Positions 25,305-33,973 of a stretch of DNA of 36,427 nt are shown piece by piece. Source of the DNA: Acidobacteriota bacterium (GTDB taxonomy: Bacteria; Acidobacteriota; Terriglobia; Acidiferrales; UBA7541); contig QHYM01000314.1 of NCBI GenBank assembly GCA_003223295.1, forward strand, positions 1-36,427. The letters are read 5' to 3'. The translations under genes and the position numbers were made by a program. Under the pieces are notes generated by a model. The model worked only from the letters and a program-made list of their open reading frames with translations. It was not told the origin of the DNA and made no database searches. Numbering within the stretch: the stretch's first letter is position 1; every line of letters starts with the position of its first letter.

Positions 25305-26996
25305 TTAGCGCTGGTCGCCGGCGATGGCCAGGAAGACGCTGTCATCCACGGGAACGGAGCGGCGCGTCAAGAGCGTCGAAGCCTTCGCGCCGGTCATGGC
25401 CACGTGTTTGGCCTCGCCACTCAGAGCGGGACCGGCAGGCTTTTCCTCGGTTCCGATGCCATCGCCGGGCCGCACAGAAATGCGTGTCGTCTTTGGCGTG
25501 CAACTCGTGCCGCTGTTAGGTGCGTCTGCGAACAGACGCACCCCGGGGCCGGAGAGGAACGCGTGGGGGCGAAAGCCGAGACAGGTGTCGCGAACAAATA
25601 CCTGGCGTAAGCCGCTGTTGGCCGCACCGGGGGAAGATTTTGCTTCGGCAGAAGGATGATTCGGGGAGTGGCTCGGCGTGACGGCGAGAAACGCGACAAA
25701 GCGACCCGAAGAGCTGATCGAAGGCAAGATACTTTCCGCGCCGACGAGCGCACCGCCAGAATCGGTGGAAACAAGAATCGTCGACGGCTTGCAAGAAGCA
25801 TCAGCACCGATACAGGTATCCCGCAAATAAACCTGGCGGCCCGGCGGCGCATTCACGACGAGATTGGTTGCGTCCGAGCTAAAAGCGACGTAACGGCCGT
25901 CGGAGCTCATAGAAGGCGTGTGGCTGTCGCCGGAAGCGGGGACGGTATCGCTGGCGGTGGAAAGCAAAGAGGTATGAGGCTGGCAGCTTGTGGAAGCACC
26001 TTCACAGGTATCGCGCAAGAAGATTTGAGCGTGCTCGTCCTGCACCGCAGTGTAAGCCACGTAGCGCCCATCAAGACTGACGGCGGGGGTTTCCTCGGCG
26101 ATGGCGGCCGTCGAATCGACGTTTGCTTGCGTCTTGGCGGCAGTCGGACAAGACCCGGACGCAGGTTGGATCGTGACGGTGGCTGCCGAAGAGATTGGGC
26201 TCGTGCCACCGCCGCTCCCAGTGCTGCCCGGAACGTTGGGAACAGGCGTTGAAGGGGGATTGGAAACCGTGACGGTTGCGCTGCCTGCGGCATTGATGTT
26301 GGCAGCCGGAATTGTGGCGGTTATTTGTGTCGCAGTGATCGTGGCTACGGTTGAGGTATAAGGAGTTAATTGAAGTTGCGACGAACCGAGTGTCCAATTC
26401 AGCGTGGAAAACTGGGTGTTGGTTGGGTCGCTGGAAGCCGGGACGTTAAGGAAGTTTGTCCCGGTGACGGTAATGGCCAGAGGGCTTCCAGCAACAACAC
26501 ATGTGGGGGAAACAGAAGTGACGGTAGGAACCGGATTGGGCGGATTGTTGATGATGAAGTTGATGGGATTGGAGAGGCCATTGCTGCCGGTGCCGTAATT
26601 CGAGTTAGGGTTAATCGTGTTGACCGTGGCCGTCCCGGGCTTGACGATCAGGGAGGCAGAGATCGTGGCAGTCAGCAAGGTAACGTTATTGCTGGTGTCG
26701 AGCGTTATGGTAGTGGTGCACGGAGCGGTTGTTGCGCCCGATGTCGAACTGGCAGGACATGTCTTGCCGTTCCACTGAACGAGCGTTTGTTTGACGAAGC
26801 CGGCTCCGTTCAGCGTCAATGTGAACGCTGGGCAGGTCGACATAGATGCACAGGTGGAAGCTGGGATTTGAGAAGGAGACAAGAAACTAAGGAAGGCGCC
26901 GCCCGGGTTCTGAAAGGTATTGCCGTAGTCGTTGCATCCCGCCACGGCGAAAATTGCCAAAAACGCGACAGCCATTGCTGTCCAAAACCGCTTCAT
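25305..26996 (-). CDS. lipoprotein with IPT/TIG domains and TolB-like repeats
   Basis: A 563-residue exported lipoprotein. ATG 26996 follows AAGGAG and begins a lipoprotein signal with the lipidated Cys21 (AVAGC). Residues of about 40-330 hold Ig-like IPT/TIG domains (VTSVSPTCVVAGSPLAITVTG then NFL) rich in Ser/Thr. The C-terminal part has three PD40-like repeats of the form DGRYVAFSS...VYLRDTC.GA..SC.P.T.LVST. The third repeat is interrupted by about 20 extra residues encoded by a palindromic insert (25515-25574). Likely an envelope protein; its partner is unknown. Confidence 0.85.
   Translation of the reverse strand: MKRFWTAMAVAFLAIFAVAGCNDYGNTFQNPGGAFLSFLSPSQIPASTCASMSTCPAFTLTLNGAGFVKQTLVQWNGKTCPASSTSGATTAPCTTTITLDTSNNVTLLTATISASLIVKPGTATVNTINPNSNYGTGSNGLSNPINFIINNPPNPVPTVTSVSPTCVVAGSPLAITVTGTNFLNVPASSDPTNTQFSTLNWTLGSSQLQLTPYTSTVATITATQITATIPAANINAAGSATVTVSNPPSTPVPNVPGSTGSGGGTSPISSAATVTIQPASGSCPTAAKTQANVDSTAAIAEETPAVSLDGRYVAYTAVQDEHAQIFLRDTCEGASTSCQPHTSLLSTASDTVPASGDSHTPSMSSDGRYVAFSSDATNLVVNAPPGRQVYLRDTCIGADASCKPSTILVSTDSGGALVGAESILPSISSSGRFVAFLAVTPSHSPNHPSAEAKSSPGAANSGLRQVFVRDTCLGFRPHAFLSGPGVRLFADAPNSGTSCTPKTTRISVRPGDGIGTEEKPAGPALSGEAKHVAMTGAKASTLLTRRSVPVDDSVFLAIAGDQR
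25515..25574. repeat. palindromic element inserted in frame in the lipoprotein gene
   Basis: GGTGCGTCTG (25519-25528) and CAGACGCACC (25533-25542) form a perfect 10-base hairpin with a CGAA loop. Where two sister repeats read RDTC.GA..SC, the third reads RDTCLG, then about 20 unrelated residues (including PGVRLFADAPN), then SGTSC. The extra DNA is about 60 bases, a multiple of three, so the frame survives. Confidence 0.6.
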
Positions 26997-27119
26997 TGCC
27001 ACTCCTTTTTGTTTTCCTGCAACCCCGAACACATGGGGGCCAACCTGTCCGGGCAAACTGCGGGGAGGCCGCAATGCCGGCGCACATAAGGGGGTGTGAT
27101 GCCAAATATGCGCGAAGCG

Positions 27120-27143
27120 TTGACCAAGGCAGAGCTTGGTCAA
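27120..27143. repeat. 9-base inverted repeat
   Basis: TTGACCAAG (27120-27128) pairs with CTTGGTCAA (27135-27143). It lies in the 316-base gap 26997-27312, between the leftward TPR-like gene (27313, upstream) and the lipoprotein gene (26996). No other feature is seen in this gap. Confidence 0.4.
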
Positions 27144-27312
27144 GAAAAACGTCCAAGGACCACCACACCTGCGCAGACGACCCTCTGCCTTGAACCACAG
27201 CGCTAACGCAACCCTACATGCTTACCATCCAGGGAGGGGGCAGGTCAATGCGCAACCCGCGCAGCCGAAGGTCAAGAAAAGGGGAAAATGTGGCCCGGTC
27301 GCCGTGAATGAA

Positions 27313-28293
27313 TCAGGAGGCCGCCGGCTCTTGTTGTAAGCCAAGAGCAGCGATGGACGTGCGAGCCAATTGCTGGATGCGCGCCTGACACTCGGGGTCG
27401 CGAACCGGCAAAGCTGCGGCCGCGCGATAACATTGCAGTGCGTGTTGCTTGCGGCCAAGCTTGGCGAAGAGGTCGCCGCGCGCCAATTGAAAGAGAGGGT
27501 TGGAGGGATACTTCTCTGCCAACGGGCTGATGAGGGTCAGGGCGCGCTCGTATCGCTGATCGTAACGATGCAGATTCATAGCCAGATAGAAGCGGGCCAC
27601 ACTGGGAGTGAGAGTGCCGTCGGCGATGGCCTGCTCGAGCAAACGCACTCCCTCTTGCTTCGAGCCTCCGGGAATGCCCATGAAGAAGCGCAGGATTTTG
27701 GCCATGGCGCTGAGAGTGTCCACGTAATAGTTATAGAGGCCGAGGCCAAAATCGGCGTCAGCGAGGCTGGGGTCGAGAACCTTGGCGCGAAGGAAATGTT
27801 CGCGAGCGCGGACACCGAAGCGGGCGGTGTTGCGATTTTCTCCGCGCAGAGCGTAGAGCCGTGCCGAGGCAGCATCAGCCATGCCCGCATAAAACTGCAT
27901 TTCCGCGGATTCCTGCTGCTTGATCTGTGCGGCGGCTAGCGAGGATGCTGTAGTCGCCAATTCAAAGTAGTGCTGATCGGCCGGAACTTTTGGGCGGCGG
28001 CGGGCATCGCTCATTCCATACTTAAACTCTGCGGCAGCACACCAGAAACGCCACCAGAGCGCATCCGATTCCAGTAGATAACCGAGCGGGTGATCGGGAT
28101 GCTCTTTTTGCAGGTGCTTCGCGGCTTCTTGGGCGCCGTCAAGGTCGAAAGAATAGATTTTCTCGAGGATGGCGGGGACTTCGGGCGGCAAGGGCAGTTG
28201 CCTGGCGTGAGCCGGGCCGAGTGAAAACGCCAGAAGGAAAAGACAAGCGATGCCGGCGCTGCGAAAAAACGCCAAGGGAGCCGTGATTTTCAT
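27313..28293 (-). CDS. exported TPR-like protein
   Basis: A 326-residue protein with a signal peptide (MKITAPLAFFRSAG then a hydrophobic core ending AHARQ). The mature part is all helical, with TPR-like 34-residue patterns: LEKIYSFDLDGAQEAAKHLQ, AREHFLRAKVLDPSLADADF, ALTLISPLAEKYPSNPLFQL and LAKLGRKQHALQCYRAA. Such domains mediate protein contacts, here in the periplasm. ATG 28293 is chosen for the signal peptide; no good ribosome-binding site is seen. It is divergent from the APC permease gene. Confidence 0.8.
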   Translation of the reverse strand: MKITAPLAFFRSAGIACLFLLAFSLGPAHARQLPLPPEVPAILEKIYSFDLDGAQEAAKHLQKEHPDHPLGYLLESDALWWRFWCAAAEFKYGMSDARRRPKVPADQHYFELATTASSLAAAQIKQQESAEMQFYAGMADAASARLYALRGENRNTARFGVRAREHFLRAKVLDPSLADADFGLGLYNYYVDTLSAMAKILRFFMGIPGGSKQEGVRLLEQAIADGTLTPSVARFYLAMNLHRYDQRYERALTLISPLAEKYPSNPLFQLARGDLFAKLGRKQHALQCYRAAAALPVRDPECQARIQQLARTSIAALGLQQEPAAS

Positions 28294-28434
28294 CCAAAGG
28301 AGTTTCGCACAAGGGTCAGCCCTTGCGCTGCAGGAGTTTAGGGTGTTCCCGGAGCGTTGCTGCAAATCCGACTCCTCCCTGAGCCTAATCAGCGTTAGGC
28401 GCTACGGAGCCCATTTGCTATCCTCGGCGGACTG

Positions 28435-29808
28435 ATGACGACTTCCGAAAAAGCGACAAGTCCCGGCCTCGAGCGTGGCCTGGGCCTGAAAGAAGCCGTT
28501 GCGCTGAACATGATCGAGATCGTGGGGATTGGACCGTTTGTGGTCAGCTCCCTGGTCATCCGCGCTATGGGTGGGCCGCAGGCGCTGATCGCTTGGTTGT
28601 TGGGAGCACTCCTGGCCACCCTAGATGCTTTTGTGTGGTCGGAACTGGGAGCTGCCATGCCCAAAGCCGGCGGCACGTACGTTTTTCTGCGCGAAGCCTA
28701 CGGCCCGGAGAAATGGGGCCGGCTGATGTCGTTTTTGTTTGTGTGGCAGACGTTTGTACAAGCGCCGCTTTCGATCGCGTCGGCATCGATCGGGTTCGCC
28801 AGCTACGCGGCTTACCTTCATCCACTCACGACGTTGCAAGCCAAAATGATCTCCGGCGGATTGGTGATATTTCTGGTGATTCTGCTGTACCGCCGGATCA
28901 CCACGATCGGAAAGATTTCGGTCCTGTTGTGGGTCGGTGTAGTGGGCACGATCCTCTGGCTGATCTGGGGCGGGGTGACGCATTTCAACGCGAAGATGGC
29001 ATTCGATTTTCCGCCGGGAGCTTTTCACTTGTCGTCGCTGTGGTTCGCGGGGCTGGGGTCAGCGATGGTGAAGACGGTGTACAGCTATTGGGGCTACTAC
29101 AACATTTGTCATTTGGGCGGTGAAATCAAGGATCCGGAGAAAAATATTCCGCGAGGAATTTTTCTTTCGATCGCGGGAATTGCGGTGTTGTACCTGGCCA
29201 TGCAGACCAGCATTCTGGGCGTGGTGCCCTGGCGGGAAGCACAGAATTCAAAGTTCATCTTCAGCACGTTTGTCGAAAGGCTGTACGGAACGCAAGCGGC
29301 GCAATTCGCGACGGTCATGGTTTTGTGGATTGCGCTGGCTTCCGTCTTTTCCGTTTTGCTGGGATATTCGCGCGTGCCGTATTCCGCGGCGCTTGACGGC
29401 AATTTTTTCCCGGTGTTCGCGCGGCTGCATCCGACAAAGCGTTTCCCGCATATTTCGCTGCTGGTGCTGGGAGGGCTCGCTTTTCTCTTTAGCGTTACCT
29501 TGAAACTGGAGACGGCGATTGCGGGAATTTTATCGATGCGACTGCTGGTGCAGTTCATCGGGCAGGCGATAGGAGTCATGGTGCTGCGGCGGCGCTGGGG
29601 CGTGGAACGATTGCCATTCAAGATGTGGTTCTACCCGCTGCCCGCCGTGCTGACGATGATTGGATGGGCCTGGCTGTTTTGGCAAACCGGAGCGACGCGG
29701 AAATGGGGCATCGCCGAGATTGCGCTGGGGGCGCTGGCGTTTCTGATTCGCGCGCGGGAAGTGCGACAATGGCCATTTGGGAGTTCACCGCCGGCAATTC
29801 AAGGTTAA
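28435..29808 (+). CDS. APC superfamily amino acid permease
   Basis: A 457-residue inner-membrane transporter with about 12 hydrophobic segments. The first-helix motif EIVGIGPFVVSS and the following GGPQALIAWLLGALLA match the unwound substrate-binding helix of the amino acid/polyamine/organocation family. SELGAAMPKAGGTYVFLREAYG is the conserved second block, and GGEIKDPEKNIPRGI is the cytoplasmic loop typical of LAT/YhdG-type members. The substrate is probably a neutral amino acid, not certain. The PIG-L gene follows 35 bases later, probably in one transcript. Confidence 0.92.
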   Translation: MTTSEKATSPGLERGLGLKEAVALNMIEIVGIGPFVVSSLVIRAMGGPQALIAWLLGALLATLDAFVWSELGAAMPKAGGTYVFLREAYGPEKWGRLMSFLFVWQTFVQAPLSIASASIGFASYAAYLHPLTTLQAKMISGGLVIFLVILLYRRITTIGKISVLLWVGVVGTILWLIWGGVTHFNAKMAFDFPPGAFHLSSLWFAGLGSAMVKTVYSYWGYYNICHLGGEIKDPEKNIPRGIFLSIAGIAVLYLAMQTSILGVVPWREAQNSKFIFSTFVERLYGTQAAQFATVMVLWIALASVFSVLLGYSRVPYSAALDGNFFPVFARLHPTKRFPHISLLVLGGLAFLFSVTLKLETAIAGILSMRLLVQFIGQAIGVMVLRRRWGVERLPFKMWFYPLPAVLTMIGWAWLFWQTGATRKWGIAEIALGALAFLIRAREVRQWPFGSSPPAIQG

Positions 29809-29843
29809 GAGTGGTCTCCGGGGAGGTTGTTTTGGGGCAACGG

Positions 29844-32453
29844 GTGAAACTTGTTCTTCGACGATTTGCAATCCTCATCCTGCTGTGCGGTGGAATCCCG
29901 GCGATCCCGCAAAAGCTTGCAAACGCGCAATTCCCACCAGCTCCCGGAACCGGTCCTGGGCTGCCGGAGACCGTGGAAGCGATCGAGCGCGGGCGCGTCA
30001 CCACGCGAATCCTTTACGTCACCGCGCATCCCGATGATGAGTCAAGCGCGGTGCTGACGTACCTGGCGCGAGGGTTGCACGCCGATGTTGCCTTGCTTTC
30101 GCTAACGCGGGGCGAAGGCGGGCAAAACGATCTTGGCCCCGAACAGGCGCCCCAACTGGGACTGATTCGCACGCAGGAACTGCAGGCGGCCACGCGCGGC
30201 TACGGCGTGAAACTGTACTTCACGCGCGCCAAAGATTTCGGCTTCTCGAAAACGCCGGAAGAAACCGAGAAAGTCTGGGGTGAACAGGTTCTCGATGACA
30301 TGGTTCGGGTGATTCGCAATTTCAGGCCCAACGTGGTCATCAATGGATGGGGCGGCGTGCACGGCGGACACGGGCACCATCAGGCTGCGGGGTTGCTCAC
30401 GCCGAAAGCGGTGCAACTTGCCGCGGATCCTTCTTTCCAATTGCACGGGCCGGCTTCCGAGAAAAAGGACTTGCTGCCGTGGGGCGAGCGAAAGCCGGTA
30501 GTGGTGCTGGATCTGGACCGGAGCGAAAAACCACAGGGTTACCTGCTGCCTCTGGATGAGACGTCGTCGCTTAATGGCAAAACCTGGCGCGAGATTGGTC
30601 TTGACGCCTTCGCGAATCATCGTTCGCAAGGAATTGCCGTGTTTCTTGGTTCGCCCTTCCTGCGGCGCCCCATTGCACTCAAGCGCGAAGATGGGGGCGA
30701 ACTGAATGCGGCGATGCTCGCACAGCCGCTGGGTCCGCTGGATGAGGATTACGAAGAGGGGAACATGGGCGTGGACCCGCTCATGCGCGCCGTTGATTCT
30801 GCTTTGGCGGCGGGGCGTGATGCCGCCTTACGCCTGGATTGGAAAGCGGCGGCAAGCTCCTTGGTGGAAGCCGGCAGGAAGTTGAATGACGTGCCCAAGC
30901 CGAATCCTGTCGCAAACACCCCGGAACCCCTTCTCTCGCTGGCACGCAGCACGGAACGCAAGCGCGAAAAAGTGGAGAACGCCTTGGCGCTCGTGGCTGG
31001 ACTGCGGCTCGACGCCACCGCGGACCGCAGCGAAATCGTTCCCGGAGAAACCTTCACGGTTCGCGTGGAGTCGCGTCACCGCGAGGGCATTTCCGGCGAT
31101 TTCAAGAAACCGGCGCTCCGGCTTCCACCGGAATGGAGCGTCGCGAAAGAAGAACCTGAATCCGGGAACGTGATTCGATTCACGGTGCAGACAACCCCCA
31201 AGCCGCCACGCATCGGTGACGGGCCGGCGGTGGCAATTCTCCCGGAGCCGCCTCCGCTCATGACCGCCAGTCAGGAAGCCGTGATGGGGGGTTATTCGTT
31301 CACCGTCGTTTCACCTGTAACCAGTGTGCGTTCGACTTCCACTCGTGTGGACCGCATGACTCCTCTGGTAGTTCCCCCGTACACGCTGGCAGTGGAACCG
31401 AAACAAGCCCTCGAGAATCTGACGAAGCCAAGAAAACCGTTTGATGTCCTGCTTCGCGTGCATTCCTATGCGACCGAGCCCGGCCAGGTACACCTGGGGC
31501 TCGTTGTTCCCAAGGGATGGAAGGGCAGCGCTCCCGTTGCACTGAAATTTAACGGCACCGGTGACCGCTACGCGCGGCTGACGGTCACGCCGCCGCAAAA
31601 ACTTGCCGCGGGCCGCTACAAGATCACCGCTTATGCCGAGAGAACTGCGGATCGTTCGCGTGGCCTCAAAGCAGAAAGATTCACTCTCTCGCTGGAGCCG
31701 CTGCCGACTCTGCCGACGGAGCTTTGGAGTGAGCCTGCGCAGTGCGTGGTACACGCGTTCGGCGTGCAGGTGCCGCAAAATCTTCGTGTGGGATACGTGA
31801 CTGCGGAAGGTGAACCCATACCGGACGCGCTGCGGCGCCTGGGCGTTCAGGCCGACATGCTGGACGCCAAGGAATTGGCCTTCGGAGATTTGTCGCGCTT
31901 CCGGGCCATCGTCGTGGGAGTGCGGGCGTACGAATTGCGTCCGGAGCTTCCCGGAGCGAACCAGCGGCTGCTCGATTACGTTTCGAACGGCGGCACGCTC
32001 GTCGTGCAGTACAACCGCGATTTCATCTGGGACAAACAGGAGCCCGCTCCTTATCCCGCGCTCATCTCGCCGCCGCTCCCGCCCGCGAAGGAAGGCGCTG
32101 CGCCAACGCCACGGCCTTTGCCGCGCATCACCGATGAGGATTCTCCCGTGAAGTTCCTGAAGCCCAATGATCCGCTGCTCAATACGCCGAACAAGATGGC
32201 GCAGGAAGACTTCAAGGGCTGGGTGCAGGAGCGCGGCCTCTACTTCTGGACGCAATTCGATCCCAAGTACACACCGTTGCTGGCGATGAACGATCCCGGC
32301 GAGCCCGAATTAAATGGCGGACTGGTCTATGCGCACTACGGCAAGGGCACGTACATTTACACAGGACTGGCGTTCTTCCGGCAATTGCCCGATGGCGTAC
32401 CGGGGGCGTACCGGCTGTTCGTTAACCTGCTCAGCGCTTCGCGAGCGAAGTAA
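29844..32453 (+). CDS. exported PIG-L family deacetylase with C-terminal amidotransferase-like domain
   Basis: An 869-residue protein. I chose GTG 29844, preceded by a GGGG stretch and followed by a signal peptide (ending near ANAQF); an ATG at 29769 would overlap the permease gene and lacks a signal. The zinc N-acetylglucosamine-deacetylase (LmbE/PIG-L) domain spans about residues 50-320, with AHPDDES (His62, Asp64, Asp65) and GVHGGHGHHQ (173-180) as metal ligands. The middle, about 430-650, is beta-rich and NEW3/Ig-like. The C-terminal 190 residues (VGYVTAEGEPIPDALRRLG, FRAIVVGVRAY, LLDYVSNGGTLVVQYNRDF) resemble a class I amidotransferase/ThuA-like fold. It may deacetylate amino sugars outside the cytoplasm. 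Confidence 0.9.
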   Translation: MKLVLRRFAILILLCGGIPAIPQKLANAQFPPAPGTGPGLPETVEAIERGRVTTRILYVTAHPDDESSAVLTYLARGLHADVALLSLTRGEGGQNDLGPEQAPQLGLIRTQELQAATRGYGVKLYFTRAKDFGFSKTPEETEKVWGEQVLDDMVRVIRNFRPNVVINGWGGVHGGHGHHQAAGLLTPKAVQLAADPSFQLHGPASEKKDLLPWGERKPVVVLDLDRSEKPQGYLLPLDETSSLNGKTWREIGLDAFANHRSQGIAVFLGSPFLRRPIALKREDGGELNAAMLAQPLGPLDEDYEEGNMGVDPLMRAVDSALAAGRDAALRLDWKAAASSLVEAGRKLNDVPKPNPVANTPEPLLSLARSTERKREKVENALALVAGLRLDATADRSEIVPGETFTVRVESRHREGISGDFKKPALRLPPEWSVAKEEPESGNVIRFTVQTTPKPPRIGDGPAVAILPEPPPLMTASQEAVMGGYSFTVVSPVTSVRSTSTRVDRMTPLVVPPYTLAVEPKQALENLTKPRKPFDVLLRVHSYATEPGQVHLGLVVPKGWKGSAPVALKFNGTGDRYARLTVTPPQKLAAGRYKITAYAERTADRSRGLKAERFTLSLEPLPTLPTELWSEPAQCVVHAFGVQVPQNLRVGYVTAEGEPIPDALRRLGVQADMLDAKELAFGDLSRFRAIVVGVRAYELRPELPGANQRLLDYVSNGGTLVVQYNRDFIWDKQEPAPYPALISPPLPPAKEGAAPTPRPLPRITDEDSPVKFLKPNDPLLNTPNKMAQEDFKGWVQERGLYFWTQFDPKYTPLLAMNDPGEPELNGGLVYAHYGKGTYIYTGLAFFRQLPDGVPGAYRLFVNLLSASRAK

Positions 32454-32536
32454 TCCAAGGGAACTCGGCGGCGCTCCTGCGTAACTTGGTCGTAACGGGG
32501 CGTGCTATCCTCTTGCCCGAGAGGGGCCAAACACGC

Positions 32537-33157
32537 ATGAAGAAAAAGTTCGCGTTGGATGCTGTTAGGGGAAGGTTGCTGAGAATCGTGATGCTGCTGC
32601 TGGCAGGAGCATTTCTGCTGGCAAACATTTCTTCCATGGCGGCGCAGAAAGACAAGAAAAAGAAAAAAGACGACGGCAAGTCAACCGGCAGCTCAAAGGC
32701 GGTCTTGCCCATGGGCGATGAGCAGCAGATTGATTACATGCTCTCGGAAATGCTGGGCGCCTGGCAGTTGGGCGACATCGAGAAGTTGCACTCCAAGTAC
32801 GCGGACGACGTTTCCATGGTGAATGGCTCATGGGCGCCGCCGGTCCTGGGCTGGACAAATTATCTGGCCATTTACCAGCAGCTGCATACCCGCTTGCAGC
32901 ACGTGCGCATGGATCGCTTCAATACTTACATCAAAGCGAATGGCAACATCGGTTGGGCCTGCTACCAGTGGGACTTTTCAGCGACAGTGGATGGGCAGCC
33001 GGTGCAATCGCAAGGTCACACGACAGTCGTACTGGAGAAACGCAACAATCAGTGGGTCATCGTGCACAACCACACGTCGCTGGTGCCGGGAGCCCAACCC
33101 TCTCCCGCGAACCCAACTACCCCTCAGCAAACGCCAGCAAAGCCAAACGGGCTCTAG
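32537..33157 (+). CDS. exported SnoaL/DUF4440-like (NTF2 fold) protein
   Basis: A 206-residue protein. ATG 32537 is preceded by GAGAGGGG and followed by a signal peptide (LLRIVMLLLAGAFLLANIS, cleaved near SMAAQ). A Lys-rich linker (KDKKKKKDDGKS) leads to an NTF2-like domain of about residues 55-180: IDYMLSEMLGAWQLGDIEKL, YADDVSMVNG, GWACYQWDFSATVDGQ, GHTTVVLEKRNNQWVIVHNH. A Pro/Thr-rich tail ends the protein. Members are enzymes or binding proteins; nothing here fixes the role. A possible -10 (TATCCT) lies about 35 bases upstream. Confidence 0.83.
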   Translation: MKKKFALDAVRGRLLRIVMLLLAGAFLLANISSMAAQKDKKKKKDDGKSTGSSKAVLPMGDEQQIDYMLSEMLGAWQLGDIEKLHSKYADDVSMVNGSWAPPVLGWTNYLAIYQQLHTRLQHVRMDRFNTYIKANGNIGWACYQWDFSATVDGQPVQSQGHTTVVLEKRNNQWVIVHNHTSLVPGAQPSPANPTTPQQTPAKPNGL

Positions 33158-33193
33158 CTGGCCGCGCCAGGGGCCATGCACAGACAAAAGGCT

Positions 33194-33478
33194 TCAGAAG
33201 TGCCTGAGGCCTTCGTAGATCCATAGCCCGCCGGCAAGCAGCAGAAGCACGCCCGAGAGGATGCCGCTGATGAGCAATGGACGAGACAGCGTATCGATCT
33301 TGGCAACCAGCTCGCGCTGCGCTCTGGCCATGTGTTCTTCCGCCGCGTCCAGGAAGATCTGATCGTCTTCGTGGCTGGATAAGACGCCGCGCCTGATGAG
33401 CAGAAGGACGAAGACGGCAGTGACAATCCCCCAGGCAATCAAGAGGTAAAAGATTGGTGGTGTAAGGGTATTTTCCAT
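33194..33478 (-). CDS. small two-helix membrane protein
   Basis: A 94-residue protein. ATG 33478 follows GGGAGG at good spacing. It has a hydrophobic helix at about 8-28 (IFYLLIAWGIVTAVFVLLLI), a charged helical middle (SSHEDDQIFLDAAEEHMARA) and a second helix at about 65-85 (LLISGILSGVLLLLAGGLWI). The function is unknown. A -10-like TATACT (minus strand, 33555-33560) and a leader hairpin GCCGGCC/GGCCGGC (33506-33527) lie upstream. Confidence 0.75.
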   Translation of the reverse strand: MENTLTPPIFYLLIAWGIVTAVFVLLLIRRGVLSSHEDDQIFLDAAEEHMARAQRELVAKIDTLSRPLLISGILSGVLLLLAGGLWIYEGLRHF

Positions 33479-33691
33479 GGCGACCTCCCGATGGAACCGG
33501 CCCACGCCGGCCGGGACTGCGGCCGGCAAGGGTATTGCTTGCTTCTAGCCGGGGAGTATAGCACCGCAAATCGAAATTTCTAGGGTTAACTATCACAAAA
33601 GCTGATGCAGGCTCAGCCTCCTCGTGCCCACGTTTGCCGGTGCACGCTCCGCGATTCGAACCTCCCCGCCCGCGGTTGGCCTTGCCTCGCG

Positions 33692-33720
33692 TTGACAAAG
33701 CAAAAGCCCGCGGGCAGAAT
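33692..33720 (+). promoter_or_regulatory. promoter of the tRNA-Leu unit, with palindrome in the spacer
   Basis: TTGACA (33692-33697), 17-base spacer, CAGAAT (33715-33720): a perfect -35 and a near-consensus -10. The spacer contains most of the perfect palindrome GCCCGCGGGC (33706-33715), a possible operator. The RNA would start near 33727. Confidence 0.6.
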
Positions 33721-33741
33721 TGAAAATGCCTCGTAAGTCTG

Positions 33742-33768
33742 GTTGGCTCATCAGGGCCAACTTTTTTT
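33742..33768 (+). terminator. intrinsic terminator between the promoter and tRNA-Leu
   Basis: GTTGGC (33742-33747) and GCCAAC (33756-33761) form a 6-base stem with an 8-base loop, followed by seven T (33762-33768). The mature tRNA begins seven bases later, so there is no room for another promoter between. Confidence 0.7.
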
Positions 33769-33775
33769 CACTCGT

Positions 33776-33862
33776 GCCCGAGTGGCGGAACTGGCAGACG
33801 CGCTAGCTTCAGGAGCTAGTGATCGCAAGGTCGTGGAGGTTCGAGTCCTCTCTCGGGCACCA
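33776..33862 (+). tRNA. tRNA-Leu (anticodon CAG)
   Basis: An 87-base type II tRNA. The acceptor stem GCCCGAG (33776-33782) pairs with CTCGGGC (33852-33858). The anticodon stem CTAGC/GCTAG encloses loop TTCAGGA, anticodon CAG, reading CUG codons. A long variable arm (TGATCGCAAGGTCG) is as expected for tRNA-Leu, with the T-loop TTCGAGT. Discriminator A and encoded CCA are at 33859-33862. Confidence 0.97.
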
Positions 33863-33973
33863 AACTCTCCTGTCGATTGAATCCTGTCTCTTCCAATGTC
33901 CGGTTGGCCTTTCGCGGCAAAATCCGCTACCGTGTTGCCGCAAGGCATTCTTGCCTTATTTCGAGGTCTCCCG

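Noticed and set aside
33630-33690. T-loop-like GGTTCGAATC on the minus strand near tRNA-Leu
   Set aside because: The flanking bases cannot form a T-stem or acceptor stem, so there is no second tRNA gene.
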